Below, piece after piece: positions 44,601 to 56,877 of a DNA stretch of 64,000 nt. A program made the translations under genes and the position numbers. This DNA is from Hofstenia miamia. Lineage: Eukaryota > Xenacoelomorpha > Acoela. The stretch is taken from NCBI GenBank assembly GCA_004352715.1, contig SCFE01000025.1, positions 466,023 to 530,022 of the forward strand, given 5' to 3'. Below the pieces are notes generated by a model. The model searched no databases, was not told the origin of the DNA, and worked only from the letters and a program-made list of their open reading frames with translations. The stretch's first letter is position 1; each line of letters starts with the position of its first letter.

Positions 44601-46153
44601 AGAAATGTATGTCAGAGAGATAAATTCTAACATTTTGAATAGTTTTACTAAATTGCATCAAAATTGCAACACTCTCGATATAAAGAATTTAATACAGAAA
44701 TAGAATGCAAAATCGGAAATATTAAGTTGAATGCACAGAATTATGGAATTCTTACAAAATACACGCATTCTAAGAAAATAAAACTAATACGAAAATAATA
44801 ATTGTAACATTTCATTTTTTAAAATTGCAATATTCGAATTATTATAAGAATAATTTTTGCAAAGTTTCAGCACCTAAATAGTATTTAGTAAAACCCCATT
44901 TGACATTGCACTCATTTATGTTGCATCTAAAGATTATTTTTAAATCTAATCTAAAATTATTTAATTTAAATTTGTTATGCACAAAATTATTAGCACATTG
45001 TTGAAGAATGAAAAATTTGATCTCCTATCATATTGGAAGAATTCCGCTTCCAAAAAACTTAGATAAGTAGTAAGATCTTATTTAACTCAGCAAGTTTCAG
45101 AAACAGCTCCTGAACTAATGCTTAGTTCAATTGGATTTACGATTTTTGCTTGATGCGCACACTTGCTCTTTGTCCATCTAAACAAACTTTTAGATATCCG
45201 AAAATAGAAAATAGTTTAAAATACAGCAATACATACTTTGTGTTCAAGGGTGCTCTACAGGGAGATGTGCAGGATTCGGTGCTATATTACTAGGCTAGGA
45301 GTCCTAGGGAGTGAGATAAACTCATTGTGCTGCAATAAGGCTAATCCCTCTCTGATGTTAGTGTAGAGAAATCCTTCAAGAAATATTGTGACATTCTAAC
45401 TCAAAGATGTATAAGCCTGACAGAAGAAAGCTTGTCTAAGAACCTATTTATTGTGATTAATAATTAATTTAATTCACATTCCTTTAAGCAAATCAACATC
45501 TATTAATTTAGGAGGAAAAGTAGAATTTTTAAAAAAAGAAAAGCAAATTAGTTTATTCAGTTTTTGCATACATAATATATTACAACTACTGAAAATATAT
45601 TACTACAAAATGGCACCAATTATCCATCCGGAATACTGCCTAATGATATCAAATATGTATTTGATATCATGACCGAATTGCAATGCTTATTAGGGTACGC
45701 CTCTAGCTATGTAACCAAAGAATTTAAGAAATGTATTTATCATATGGTGCCCAGTTAGAATTCAAAAGCAGAATAATACTGTCAATACGAACTTCTCGTA
45801 TTGTATTATAATCAAATAAAACTATATAAAACTTACATATTTTGTGGGCATCTAATACTACAATCCAATTCCAATGTCCAATTGGAATCCAATTAGATTC
45901 CAATTTCAATGGACAAGCCTGCATATGGTTTTTATAGTACATTCTTAAAATTATTTGATGCTTTGATACATATTTTGACACTTCAAAAAACAAACACAAA
46001 ACAATAAAATATGTTTAGTCATTTGAATAGGAATACATATATTTACACTGCATTGGTTTTTATATTAAGTCGTTATCTTTTTTTTTATAAATGTTAGTTC
46101 TTTATTATGTGTTTTGTGATCAATATCTTACATGTTTATACACAGTGATTTTA
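41641..46153. other. AT-rich stretch, no gene supported
   Basis: About 4.5 kb with no gene that I can support. Frames of 60-91 codons (42184, 43171, 43896 plus; 45724 minus) lack family resemblance. A poly(A) signal for the minus-strand MFS gene lies at its right end, at 46101-46106. Confidence 0.45.
46101..46106 (-). terminator. Poly(A) signal AATAAA for the MFS gene
   Basis: AATAAA on the minus strand, about 48 nt past the stop codon of the MFS gene. The position is normal for a short 3' UTR. Confidence 0.5.
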
Positions 46154-47431
46154 CTATTCTACATTCCTTATAAAAATACAATTGTTAGTTATTCTATAAA
46201 ACACAATAAAACTTCCAAGACCTCCTAAAAAGGTGACAAGAATAAGAAAATATATTGTATGTTTAAAACCAATTATTCCAATGAGAAATCCACCTATTAC
46301 TGAGAGACCAAATAGTCTACCAACAGAAAATACTACACTGCCCAATGTTAGTGAAATCGTCGTTGCCCAATCTTTGAACTCATCATCAAAAATACAATGG
46401 AATATATGTTTTAGGACAAGAGTTCCACTTCCATTATGGAAGCCTCTGCCAATGGAATGTAGAAAAAGTCCTAAAATTGCAAATTCAACATCTCCTGTAG
46501 AGTGAAGGGCAAAGGACAAAGAAAAAATTACCATAGAAATAAAGAATATAAACTGTCCTGCTAAGTTTGTTACTTTATAGTGCTTCCCATTTAGCTGAAT
46601 AGAAATTACAGAAATGAATATTACAATTGCTCCACTGCCGCTAATGATATAGCTTATAGTCAAAACTGACATTGAAAAAGTGCTTAGATAAAGTGCTATT
46701 GTCGCTTCAAAGAAGCCCATCAACAGTGAAGATTGGAATAAAACATACGCATGAATGAAAATATCTGGTTGTAATATTGAATTGAAAATGTGGAGTGGTT
46801 TGATACATTGATTATTTACATCATTTTCATGACCATTTACTTTAATCAAGCATAAATACCCAGTCAAAGTAACTGATATTGCACTTTCACAGATCCCGAT
46901 CACAAAGAATGGACAGCCATATCCGAAATTCACAAATAGTGTTGTGCCAAAAAATGGGGCACCAAAGTATCCAATGAACATAACAGTTAATGTAACAGTC
47001 GTTAGTTTATTTGATTGAGTCTTATCATCTCCAAGTGAACTGATAAATGCCCATCCTGGTCCCCACATACAGGATGACATTATTCCACTAAAAAATCGAA
47101 GAAATAAGGAGAACAATAAAAACAATGTTTTATCGGAAATTTTACCAAGTGTCCCAAAGCACATTACTGAAATTCCAGTGAGAAAACCACTGAAAAGCGT
47201 CAAACCCTTCTTATAAGAACTAGCAAATTCAGAGAATGTGATCCAAAAACAGAATCCTACGATGCTTCCAAGATCAAAAATGCCCATAACATATGCTATT
47301 TCACTGTTGGAAATGCCATGTTGGTACTTTGCTTGAATTGGGAAAAAGCTGTTGAGAATTGTATCATTCATTCCCTCAAACATAAATAGGAGGAGAAGCA
47401 AGGCTATTGATACATATTTTTGTAACTTCAT
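46154..47431 (-). CDS. MFS transporter, SLC18B1-like
   Basis: This 425-residue membrane carrier comes from a single exon. Twelve hydrophobic segments can be counted, six before and six after a polar loop at about residues 195-225 (KVNGHENDVNNQCIKPLHIF). The first helix contains the GMNDTILNSFFP segment. The order FFPIQAKYQHGISNSEIAYVMGIF, then LRFFSGIMSS and GYGCPFFVIG, resembles SLC18B1, the vesicular polyamine-type branch of the drug:H+ antiporter group. The second half has YIISGSGAIVIF and a short tail. Substrate is not predictable; polyamine or amine transport is a family-based guess. The start fits: AG ends 7 nt upstream and the first helix follows directly. An intronless form suggests an old retrocopy or a lineage that has lost introns. 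Confidence 0.85.
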   Translation of the reverse strand: MKLQKYVSIALLLLLFMFEGMNDTILNSFFPIQAKYQHGISNSEIAYVMGIFDLGSIVGFCFWITFSEFASSYKKGLTLFSGFLTGISVMCFGTLGKISDKTLFLLFSLFLRFFSGIMSSCMWGPGWAFISSLGDDKTQSNKLTTVTLTVMFIGYFGAPFFGTTLFVNFGYGCPFFVIGICESAISVTLTGYLCLIKVNGHENDVNNQCIKPLHIFNSILQPDIFIHAYVLFQSSLLMGFFEATIALYLSTFSMSVLTISYIISGSGAIVIFISVISIQLNGKHYKVTNLAGQFIFFISMVIFSLSFALHSTGDVEFAILGLFLHSIGRGFHNGSGTLVLKHIFHCIFDDEFKDWATTISLTLGSVVFSVGRLFGLSVIGGFLIGIIGFKHTIYFLILVTFLGGLGSFIVFYRITNNCIFIRNVE

Positions 47432-47437
47432 CTTTGA

Positions 47438-47455
47438 TCTATAACAATCACAAAA
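47438..47455 (-). promoter_or_regulatory. Putative 3' splice (or trans-splice) acceptor before the MFS gene
   Basis: The minus strand reads TGATTGTTATAG|ATCAAAG|ATG, with AG at 47439-47440 and 7 nt to the ATG. The spacing equals that of the GPCRs, although the seven bases differ. Confidence 0.4.
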
Positions 47456-49428
47456 TGAATTTAAAATATAATAGCAAGAAATTATTTGAAAAGCTTAGGT
47501 CTGCAGTATATAAATATATATGATACATGTGGTTGTCCCAAAAAATTAAAATCTAAGTTATCATTTTACATTATTTCTAGCTTTCTAGAATTTTGAAGAA
47601 GCTAATTTTCAACAAATGGCAAAATTCTAAATCTTCTTGCAACTACCTTGTCTAAGAATCAATAAAAACTCAGTTAAGCTTCTTCAAAAATACTATGTAA
47701 GCAAAATTAAAATAAGGAATTTGAATAATATTGTCATTGCCATAAAAAATTATCATTTTTTAGTAAATTCGATTTCATAAAAGCATATACTATAAGCCTG
47801 TAAACAGCGACATTGCAAATCCATTGAATGTTATAAATTTCTAAATTGCTACATGAACTACTGCAATATTACACAACAGGAGAATATGAATGGCAAAACC
47901 TTGAAATTCTCTATTAATTACAAATTGCTATTCATACCGCAATATTTCCTAGTTGAAAATAATGCTGTGTATGAGGCAATAATTTCTGCAGTCTAGAAAA
48001 ATTGAAAAATCATATTCTAAATACAGTTGTTTCTATAACAAATATAATAAAGTTGATTTTATATGGGTCTTTTTTGCTCCAATTTGTTTCAAATAGGTCG
48101 ACAAAGTCCACTTTAAGGTAAATAGCTTGTAAATATTGATTATTGTTGTGTACTTACGGTAGACGCATGTAGTGTGTATTTTTAGTAGTGATGTAAAGAA
48201 CAGCATGGCCTGTAAATATGTACAAACCTTTTTAAGTAGAAACTAAGAAAATATATTTCATATCCTGATTACAATTTCTGTTTAGAAAAAAGAGCTTGCT
48301 ATAACATGAATTATTACTTAATCAAGCGATGTCACGCAATTAAATCATATAAACAAGCATTACATCAATTGACCTAAGAAAATTTTGAAATGAAGTAAAA
48401 GCTCGACTCAATCAGTAGCGGTCGGGAAAAATTATTTGGTTGATGATAAAAATAATTGATTGGACGCGTCCCAATCAATAATTCCTGACCCCTGTCAATC
48501 GGTATTTACAATTAAGGACATTTGCATTCCGGAATCCTATGTGTTAACACCCAAGTCTAAGCCTACAAGCATTCAATGGACGTAAGCGAAATTACATATG
48601 GGATCAAGATAGCAGTTTCTCTTGCTGCTTAAGCACAAATTGACTTTTTAATTCAGCACAACATGCCTTCATTCAGAATTGTACTAGACTAAAGTTAATT
48701 TTCTCATTTGTTCTGTAATTTTTGCTCAATTAATAAAACGGCAGTATCAAATTGATCATTTTTACTTCTATGTGTGAAAGCTCTTGTTTTTCATTCTTCA
48801 TTCTCTCTAGCGAGTACAAATTTGATCGCATTATTATTGTTGGGTGAACTAATCTAATTACTTGAAAACTACTAGTCAATTTTTGTGTGTGAAAGCTTGG
48901 CAAACATTTGAGACTTATTTAGGCATTCATTCTAAAGGATCACATCAATTATAAAATTTTGTAAATTTTTAATATTTTATCAAATTAACTTGAAAAACCT
49001 ATACATATCAGACTTTTAATTTATCAAGCCTAAAAATTGCTCGGTTACATGATAAATGTTCTATTTTTTATACAAAATTATTCTACATAATGCATATAAT
49101 TTGAGATGCAACTTTCTTCGCTATTTGAATGTAGACACGTTATGTTTGTAGAGCAGTATCGAGTTTAAGCGAGGCAATGAGACATTTGTTACATGCACCA
49201 CGCTTTTAAATCGCGAAGTAACCATTGTTCCCTGAAAAGTAATTTAAAAATGTCAATTTTAAGTAATAAAAATTCAGGATTTCACAAATAATTTCAAATA
49301 ATAACATGCGTTTCAACATTAGGGTATATAATTTGCGCACCTATATACTACTAAATATTATAATTTTAAACATGAGCTGTCCTTTCCGTGTTCAAAGCAA
49401 ATTTGATAAACTTACGACTTACCATATC
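47456..49428. other. No gene seen; one nested palindrome
   Basis: No gene is supported. At 48420-48490, CGGTCGGGAAAAATTATT pairs loosely with AATAATTCCTGACC, enclosing a tight palindrome (48455-48479; ATTGATTGG-ACGCGTC-CCAATCAAT). This may be a small foldback remnant. Confidence 0.5.
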
Positions 49429-49668
49429 TTAACCCATTAAAGCCCGAATTTAAAAAAGTTTGTGTATTTCGATGAAACTTTATAATTAAAGTTAAAATAT
49501 TATAAATTTTGCAAAAATAATTGCATGCATTCAATGTATTTTAGGAGTGTATGAAAATTCATACGCTGGGCATTTGCATTTATATTACTGATAAAAGGAA
49601 AGAAAAAACTAACTTGAGAGAATTCCGTTTACGTATGAAATTTCATACGCTGGGCTTTAATGGGTTAA
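49429..49668. mobile_element. piggyBac-type MITE
   Basis: TTAA stands at both ends, directly followed by CCCATTAAAGCCC and its reverse complement; the whole 19-bp inverted repeat, including flanks, is perfect (TCTTAACCCATTAAAGCCC). TTAA targets with CCC ends are the piggyBac signature. The 240-bp inside has no gene. It carries two direct copies of a palindromic motif, GTATGAAAWTTCATAC plus GCTGGGC, at about 49549-49572 and 49633-49655. The second copy runs into the right terminal repeat. Confidence 0.85.
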
Positions 49669-52249
49669 GAAAGATCAATAATGATCGTTTCGAAAAATCT
49701 AAATTTATTGCTATATCACACTCAATTGATAACATTGATAAACCACCTATTTTGTTGATTGATTTTATTTACTGATTTCAGTCAATTTTGGGACCAAAAT
49801 TATGCATTTGAATGCCATTTAACACATAAAACCATACTTTTTGAACTATGTGCTAAAGTGCAAAATATAAATTGTATAATTATATTCTTAGGATATAATT
49901 ATATATAAATATTTTTCTAATAAAATTGTATTACATCATGTTATTTAATTCTATTTTTTAATATATTAAGGTAATTTTTAGATAGTTACATATCATGATA
50001 TTATTATATTATATTATTATGCAATGGGAGACACAAATTATTGCAATAATTTCTGTAATAATATTCATGAACAATGTTAAAAACGATGCAATTATGTCAA
50101 ACAAAACTTAATTTTTCATACAATTCATTTTCTGGACGTCAGGCACATATGAAGAGCAGATATATCTTAGGCCTATATCCGGCCGTAATCACTAACATTC
50201 GGGTTCATATTCGAATTCTGTTTAAATAGGGCCACGGTGGGTCAAAACCTACTGCCATCTGTATCTCTGTGCTTGCACACAAAAGCAATTATAAGTAAAA
50301 AGGTAATCTCTAAAATGTTACTATAAGCAAACGTTTGCTGAAACAAATGAAATTCAACGCGAGTTAATTGAATCATATATACATTAAAATAATAGCATTG
50401 AGCAAATGTCAGAATTTAAAGGTTTGTGAAAGCGTGATGAATATTATGATCAAGACGCAGTAATTTACATACAATCAATTGAATATGCAGTCACTGAGTT
50501 ATTTCATTGAAAAAACTCACAAATAACCACTCAATGGTTGAGGGGAAAATTTCATTCAAATTTCTTATTATTAAATATATTAAGTTGCTTTGTAAAAGAA
50601 TACTTGAGTAGGTCGACTTGAGTTTTTTTCTAGATGCAAAAAATACAATCCATAATTATAATTAATTAACGTGTATGAGCAGTTTTGCTCAGAAATATCG
50701 CAGCTAGAAATCTCATCGTTCTTTTTCATTTTTAATCTCATGATTTTTATGTTTTCATTGTGTTTTAGAAAGTCTTGTGGAAAGTACCTAGCATTATAGG
50801 AAAACGGTCTAGTCATGAACTGGCAAAATGGAGAAATATACCCAACAACTGATCCGCATATTAACTATTATAGAATGCATGGCATGCGGGCGATGCATTT
50901 GTATTTAACAGAAAAAAATTTGTAACTTTTACACTTTTAAAATTTTTTTACCTTAAGCAAAACTACTAAAATGCATATAAGATCAATTAATATTTTAATT
51001 TCACAATCAGCGATTTAGTTTTATATATGTAAAATCTATAATCAGCAAAACAATAATCGGTGATATTATCAATAATATTGACTCTCAGAACTTTTAATAA
51101 CAAAGATTTATGTATCGGTCTGTTACGATAAATTCTGATTTCTTGGTGTCACACTCAAAGCAAAAGAATGAAAAACACTGAGTTGCATTTCTTGTACCTT
51201 AAATTTTGTTGAACACAGGAGATATATTTTTACTAGCTATTGTAAAGCACTTCGCCTGCCTTCAAAATTTTTTTTGCCAAAATTTTGATTTTTTGGACAT
51301 TTTAGTAAAAATGTTAACAGCTACTTAATATAAAACAATGAAAAACAATGAAATTAAATAGCATAAATTTATTGCTTTTATTGTATTATCGCGAATGAAA
51401 AGTAAAACATGTTTCAAACATACAAAACTGCTCAGACATCAAAGTAGACTATTTATATTTGTAGAAATTAAGCGGCAGTGGGTTTGCATTGTAGAAATTT
51501 ATATATACGTGTATCCTAAAAATTGAAAAAGAAAGAAGCCGATTAAAAAATCTTTCATAAAATTTCTAATTTTTGGAAATTATAATGTACAACTAGAATG
51601 AATATTCAAAAAATTCAAAAGAATATTACAAAAAATTTTTCAGTCTTAATTGTAGCCAATTTCCATTTTTACCAGATTTATATACATATATATTTGGAAA
51701 ATCATTACTTAATATTCAATTTCAATACATCAGCAAATGGCTGTTTAGGTTTCTTTTTTTACAGTCTGACTAACAATAATCAAACTGATTGAAACGAAAA
51801 GATTTTTTGTTCGAATTGTAAATCAATTGATACAAATGCTTGGAAAAATAAATATCACATTTTGCATCTTTTTGCTAAAATATATTTAAAAATACTCTAA
51901 TTTAATCAAAAATATTGGCATAGGTTTTGCTAATTTCTTGTCAAAAAATCCAAACAATTTTACTAAGGTTTCAACTTATAAAAATCAGTTGTTTTCCTGT
52001 TATAATCAATTTTGGAGTATAAAATATCAATAAAAGTGTTGAACTTTTTTCTTTACAGACATTGACGAAAAACGATATATAAATTGAGGTACATTAATTA
52101 AGCGATCCGATAATCCATTGTTACCCATAATTTCACTTCCCTGGATTATATTTTAGTGTTCTTTCATTGCAAAATGTTCCAAACTATTTTTATTGATTTT
52201 TTTGGTAAAAATGTGGATTTGGAATTATAAATATATATATATATATATA
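49669..52249. other. AT-rich stretch, no gene supported
   Basis: About 2.6 kb without a supportable gene. It ends in a (TA)n tract that enters the N gap. Confidence 0.45.
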
Positions 52250-53249
52250 NNNNNNNNNNNNNNNNNNNNNNNNNNNNNNNNNNNNNNNNNNNNNNNNNNN
52301 NNNNNNNNNNNNNNNNNNNNNNNNNNNNNNNNNNNNNNNNNNNNNNNNNNNNNNNNNNNNNNNNNNNNNNNNNNNNNNNNNNNNNNNNNNNNNNNNNNNN
52401 NNNNNNNNNNNNNNNNNNNNNNNNNNNNNNNNNNNNNNNNNNNNNNNNNNNNNNNNNNNNNNNNNNNNNNNNNNNNNNNNNNNNNNNNNNNNNNNNNNNN
52501 NNNNNNNNNNNNNNNNNNNNNNNNNNNNNNNNNNNNNNNNNNNNNNNNNNNNNNNNNNNNNNNNNNNNNNNNNNNNNNNNNNNNNNNNNNNNNNNNNNNN
52601 NNNNNNNNNNNNNNNNNNNNNNNNNNNNNNNNNNNNNNNNNNNNNNNNNNNNNNNNNNNNNNNNNNNNNNNNNNNNNNNNNNNNNNNNNNNNNNNNNNNN
52701 NNNNNNNNNNNNNNNNNNNNNNNNNNNNNNNNNNNNNNNNNNNNNNNNNNNNNNNNNNNNNNNNNNNNNNNNNNNNNNNNNNNNNNNNNNNNNNNNNNNN
52801 NNNNNNNNNNNNNNNNNNNNNNNNNNNNNNNNNNNNNNNNNNNNNNNNNNNNNNNNNNNNNNNNNNNNNNNNNNNNNNNNNNNNNNNNNNNNNNNNNNNN
52901 NNNNNNNNNNNNNNNNNNNNNNNNNNNNNNNNNNNNNNNNNNNNNNNNNNNNNNNNNNNNNNNNNNNNNNNNNNNNNNNNNNNNNNNNNNNNNNNNNNNN
53001 NNNNNNNNNNNNNNNNNNNNNNNNNNNNNNNNNNNNNNNNNNNNNNNNNNNNNNNNNNNNNNNNNNNNNNNNNNNNNNNNNNNNNNNNNNNNNNNNNNNN
53101 NNNNNNNNNNNNNNNNNNNNNNNNNNNNNNNNNNNNNNNNNNNNNNNNNNNNNNNNNNNNNNNNNNNNNNNNNNNNNNNNNNNNNNNNNNNNNNNNNNNN
53201 NNNNNNNNNNNNNNNNNNNNNNNNNNNNNNNNNNNNNNNNNNNNNNNNN
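52250..53249. other. Assembly gap, 1000 N
   Basis: Exactly 1000 N, entered from a (TA)n microsatellite that probably broke the assembly. Frames running through it are artefacts. Confidence 0.99.
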
Positions 53250-53448
53250 ATTTTGAGTTTTACTTCTTTTTCTTTTATCTTTTTTCGGAGTTGTAGGGAT
53301 GATACTACATAATGTCGAAGAATCTATCAAACTTGTGCTATTTGTCTCAAAGCGTAAGCCATCAGGCTTGGTTTCTCTTATTTACTTTAACATGAATTTT
53401 TTCGTACATTTATACATTATTGTTCAACATTTATCAATTATATATACA

Positions 53449-54006
53449 TATAGCTCAATTAAAAAAAGTGGCCACTTTTCAAAATTTGACTATCATTAGA
53501 TTTCACATTAGATGACACTGGTTCAAAATATGGCCAAATACTAGAGGAATTTGTACCATATGCAACCTGCTTAAGTCCCGATTCATGGATCTTAGGACAA
53601 AAGGAGCACCTCCTCACACCTCAAAATCGACAAAAGAATTTTTTACCAATTATAATATTTAAGTTATGCAATGCACACCGAATTCGCCAGATCTAGTACC
53701 CATAGAGAACGTGTGGCAGATTCTCAAGGATTTTGTCGAGAAAAAATCCCACAAATCTGAAAGTATTAAAGAGTTACATCCTTGAATCGTAACACCAAAT
53801 AACTCAAGAAGTACGGTTAATGGATTCAGTTTCAAGACGTTTATCTGCGTGTCACGCTTTGCATGGCAAAATTGTCACATATCTTTGTCACCAGGTTAGA
53901 AGCTTTGACAATAATATTATCAAATATATTCTATAAGCCTCTATTTGTCTTTCGTTGGTTATCAAAAATGAGTTTATAATGTGGTCACTTTTTTACTTGA
54001 GCTATA
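53449..54006 (+). mobile_element. Tc1-like deletion derivative
   Basis: The ends match as inverted repeats: left TATAGCTCAATTAAAAAAAG and its near complement on the right, with TA flanks. Inside, in plus orientation, two pieces of transposase survive: ILEEFVPYATCLSPDSWIL before a frame break, and NSPDLVPIENVWQILKD near 53690-53750. The second is the Tc1 block that holds the catalytic Glu. The HTH part and the first catalytic Asp are deleted. It is a different subfamily from the one at 56645, as the ends differ. Confidence 0.85.
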
Positions 54007-54763
54007 CATACATTAACTTACCAGAAAAATAACGGTAACTAAAATTGTGACGCGACACGTCTGCAAATCTACTAAAAGCCTAAAAGAGTAAACTCGCATG
54101 GTTGGTTGCAACATATCAGAAAAATTTGTGATTATGTGAAATTTTTGCATTATTTTTCTAAAATTTCCTAAATAGACAAAATAAAATTCAAAGAAATTTT
54201 TTTAATTTCTAATATTTCTCAAATTATGATAATATTACTTCAATAATATTTCCAAATAATCTATTCATGAAATTTATGCTATTTCAGTCTATACCAGCTA
54301 CTAAATAACTAACTATTAAATTACTTGAAAACCTTGGCTTCTAAAAATTTACATTTCAATATTATGATGGATTAAATATTCTCATAGAATTTTGAACTCA
54401 TTGACATAATTTATAAAAATGCATTTCTATTATAAATCAGCTGTTTTACTAAGTTGTGAAATCTTTGTTAATGATATTAGTGGTGTTTATTTATGACTTT
54501 AAACTGCAATTTACAAAATTTAATGATCATCAAATATTAATTTTTAGAATGATTCGGGAAATTTAATGTGAATTTTCTTTGAAATTATTTAAAATCTTGA
54601 AAAATAGTTTAAAAACTTTTGGAATGTTCACTTCTCTATGCTTTTAATAATATCCCTAGATTCACCCAGTTGTTTTTATGAGAAATAGTTGTTTGGAATT
54701 TGTCTAGACTGACATATTCGAAATGCAAACTTAGGTGATTTTATAGATAGCAAATTTCATAAA
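54007..54763. other. No gene seen
   Basis: AT-rich sequence between two transposon remnants; nothing supportable. Confidence 0.5.
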
Positions 54764-55243
54764 TTACCCAAGCAACAAGGATTCATGGATCATTGATGCC
54801 CAATATTGTTTCCACTATCGGCCATTATTTGCGGTTGGCCCAGCCATATATCCAACAATGAGTGAAGAATAGGGTTTTTTATGCAAATTTAAATGTTTTC
54901 AAAAAATTAATATCAAATAATTTCATAAATATTTACATTACAAACAATGAATATAAATTCACTTTGTAATAAAATATAGTTTCTGTAAAAAACTGTTCCA
55001 CATAGTCATTGCAGGTAGTTTATATGTTTGTTTTATGTTATTGGAATCTTATCCAGTAACAATTTTGAGCATTGTATTTTCATCACATGAATTATTTGAG
55101 AAAAATAACTTAAAAGTCATTATTGGCTTATTGCTTACTTATTATTGGGCCACTAATGACCCAGCAGTCAAACGCCAATAATGGCCAACAATAGAAAAAA
55201 TGATGGGCCAACAATGGTCCATGGATCCTTGTTGCTTGGGTAA
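54764..55243. mobile_element. MITE with ACCCAAGCAACAAGGAT ends
   Basis: This 480-bp element has inverted ends of about 75 bp. Left and right both read TTACCCAAGCAACAAGGAT, then a variable base and CATGGA, and continue with repeated TTGGCC / GGCCAA words. There is no open frame of its own; the 102-codon plus frame starting at 55200 reads out of the right end. A TTA/TAA flank is compatible with a 2-3 bp target site. The superfamily is not assigned. Confidence 0.8.
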
Positions 55244-55894
55244 TCAATTGGAAAAAAAATTCTCGAGCTATTCGAAAATGGCCGACATGCTGAAAAAATC
55301 ATATACTTCTCTTAAGACTCAGAGAATTCCACATGTCTTTCCAGCGTTTACTATACTGGCCTTAATGAATATCTCATCGGTGGTCATTTTGAATGACGAT
55401 TACACAAAATTTCGAACAAATATCTTTAAAACTAATTTTCCTACCTCAGGTCTTAACATTTTAAAATATTTTACAACAAGAAATTTTTTATTTTATTTGG
55501 TCAACTAAATGTTGAATACCTGCTGAGGATATTCCACCATATCCCTCATTGCGTGCACCACTGCTAGTGGCAATGATAATGTTGAGGTTATGTTCTTCAA
55601 CTGATGTAATATCATTCATTAATAATTTTTTTGTTAAAATGTAGGTTTTTCACAAATTTACATACCAAAATGCTAGTCAAGCAATTGCTTAAATCGCACA
55701 GGTAAATATAATAAGCAAGAGTGTATATACAAGACTAGATTGCTAAATATTGAAAATAGTATTCTTTCTATGTGATTTTATTATTCTAAAATTAATAAAA
55801 TACGATACGGTGATTTTGAAAAATAGAAATTATTCTCAATTAGACGCTTGTTCAATATCATAGAGAGAAGTTAGGCTGACTTAACAGTAATATT
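55244..55894. other. No gene seen
   Basis: AT-rich spacer before the inverted repeat arm. The homology of the arm may extend into it; the window ends before the partner of this part. Confidence 0.45.
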
Positions 55895-56877
55895 TTGTAA
55901 AATAATTTGTTCATTTTAAAATTTGACATAAAATTATCAGCCTCTACGATCAACTGTTGTCAGAGAAAGTCATTTTCTGATATTGACTATTACATATTAG
56001 GTTATTGATCTGCTAGAGCACTTCAAGGATATTTAAAAAAAATTATAAATTGAATACCTCTTTTTCAAATGCGTTTTCTGTCAAGAAAATCACAATGCCA
56101 TCAACAACCTCCTCTATGATGAGTACTTCTCATTTAATCAAATCAAACAAATTTGCTTTGTTGTAGAGTGTATGTTGATCTTGCAGTTTATAGAATTTGG
56201 CAAACATTATTCTTTTTAATGATTCTGCGACTGTAATGTAAGCAAATCAATTCACACTACCTCCGTTTAGTGGTGCAATGTAAATGATTCAAGTTTCGTG
56301 AGAAATATCAAATGCTTAGCTATTGAATTATGGAAGAAATATATTTTTTCAACAGGCAACGACTAGCATGCACCATTAAATAATTGCAAAAGAGACAGAA
56401 CCTTGTCACTAAACAAACATCTCACAAAGGTTCTCAATAACCAAACGTTTATAGAACCAAAAGAATATAATGAAAGTAACTCGAGAAATCTAAATTGTGT
56501 GTGCTTTGTAAAAATTTAGATAATGGAAATAACATCATGTTTCTGATCGTAGTATTCATGAAATGTAAACACCTGCTATACGTTGTACTTAGTGCAGCCC
56601 TGATAATGGAATATTTAGGAAATTTATTAAAATGAAATATTGAGTATAGTTGGCTGCAAAAAAAATGAGACTGAACACCTATTTTTTAAAGCTTTGTTGA
56701 AACATATTGAGACGTTTTAGAGGAAAACTATAAAAATAAAAGGCAACGAGAATTTTGTGAACTTTAAAATGGTCAAACAAAAAAGTTAATTAATTAAACT
56801 GGTACTTCGTAATTATTTGAAAACACTTACCAAACAAATTGTTTTGCTTTGCAAAGTTTCTACTTGATTTCTTCGGA

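Noticed and set aside
46233-46505. 90-codon plus-strand frame
   Set aside because: Antisense shadow of the MFS gene.
52164-53330. Long open frames across 52250-53249
   Set aside because: Same reason: they run through 1000 N.
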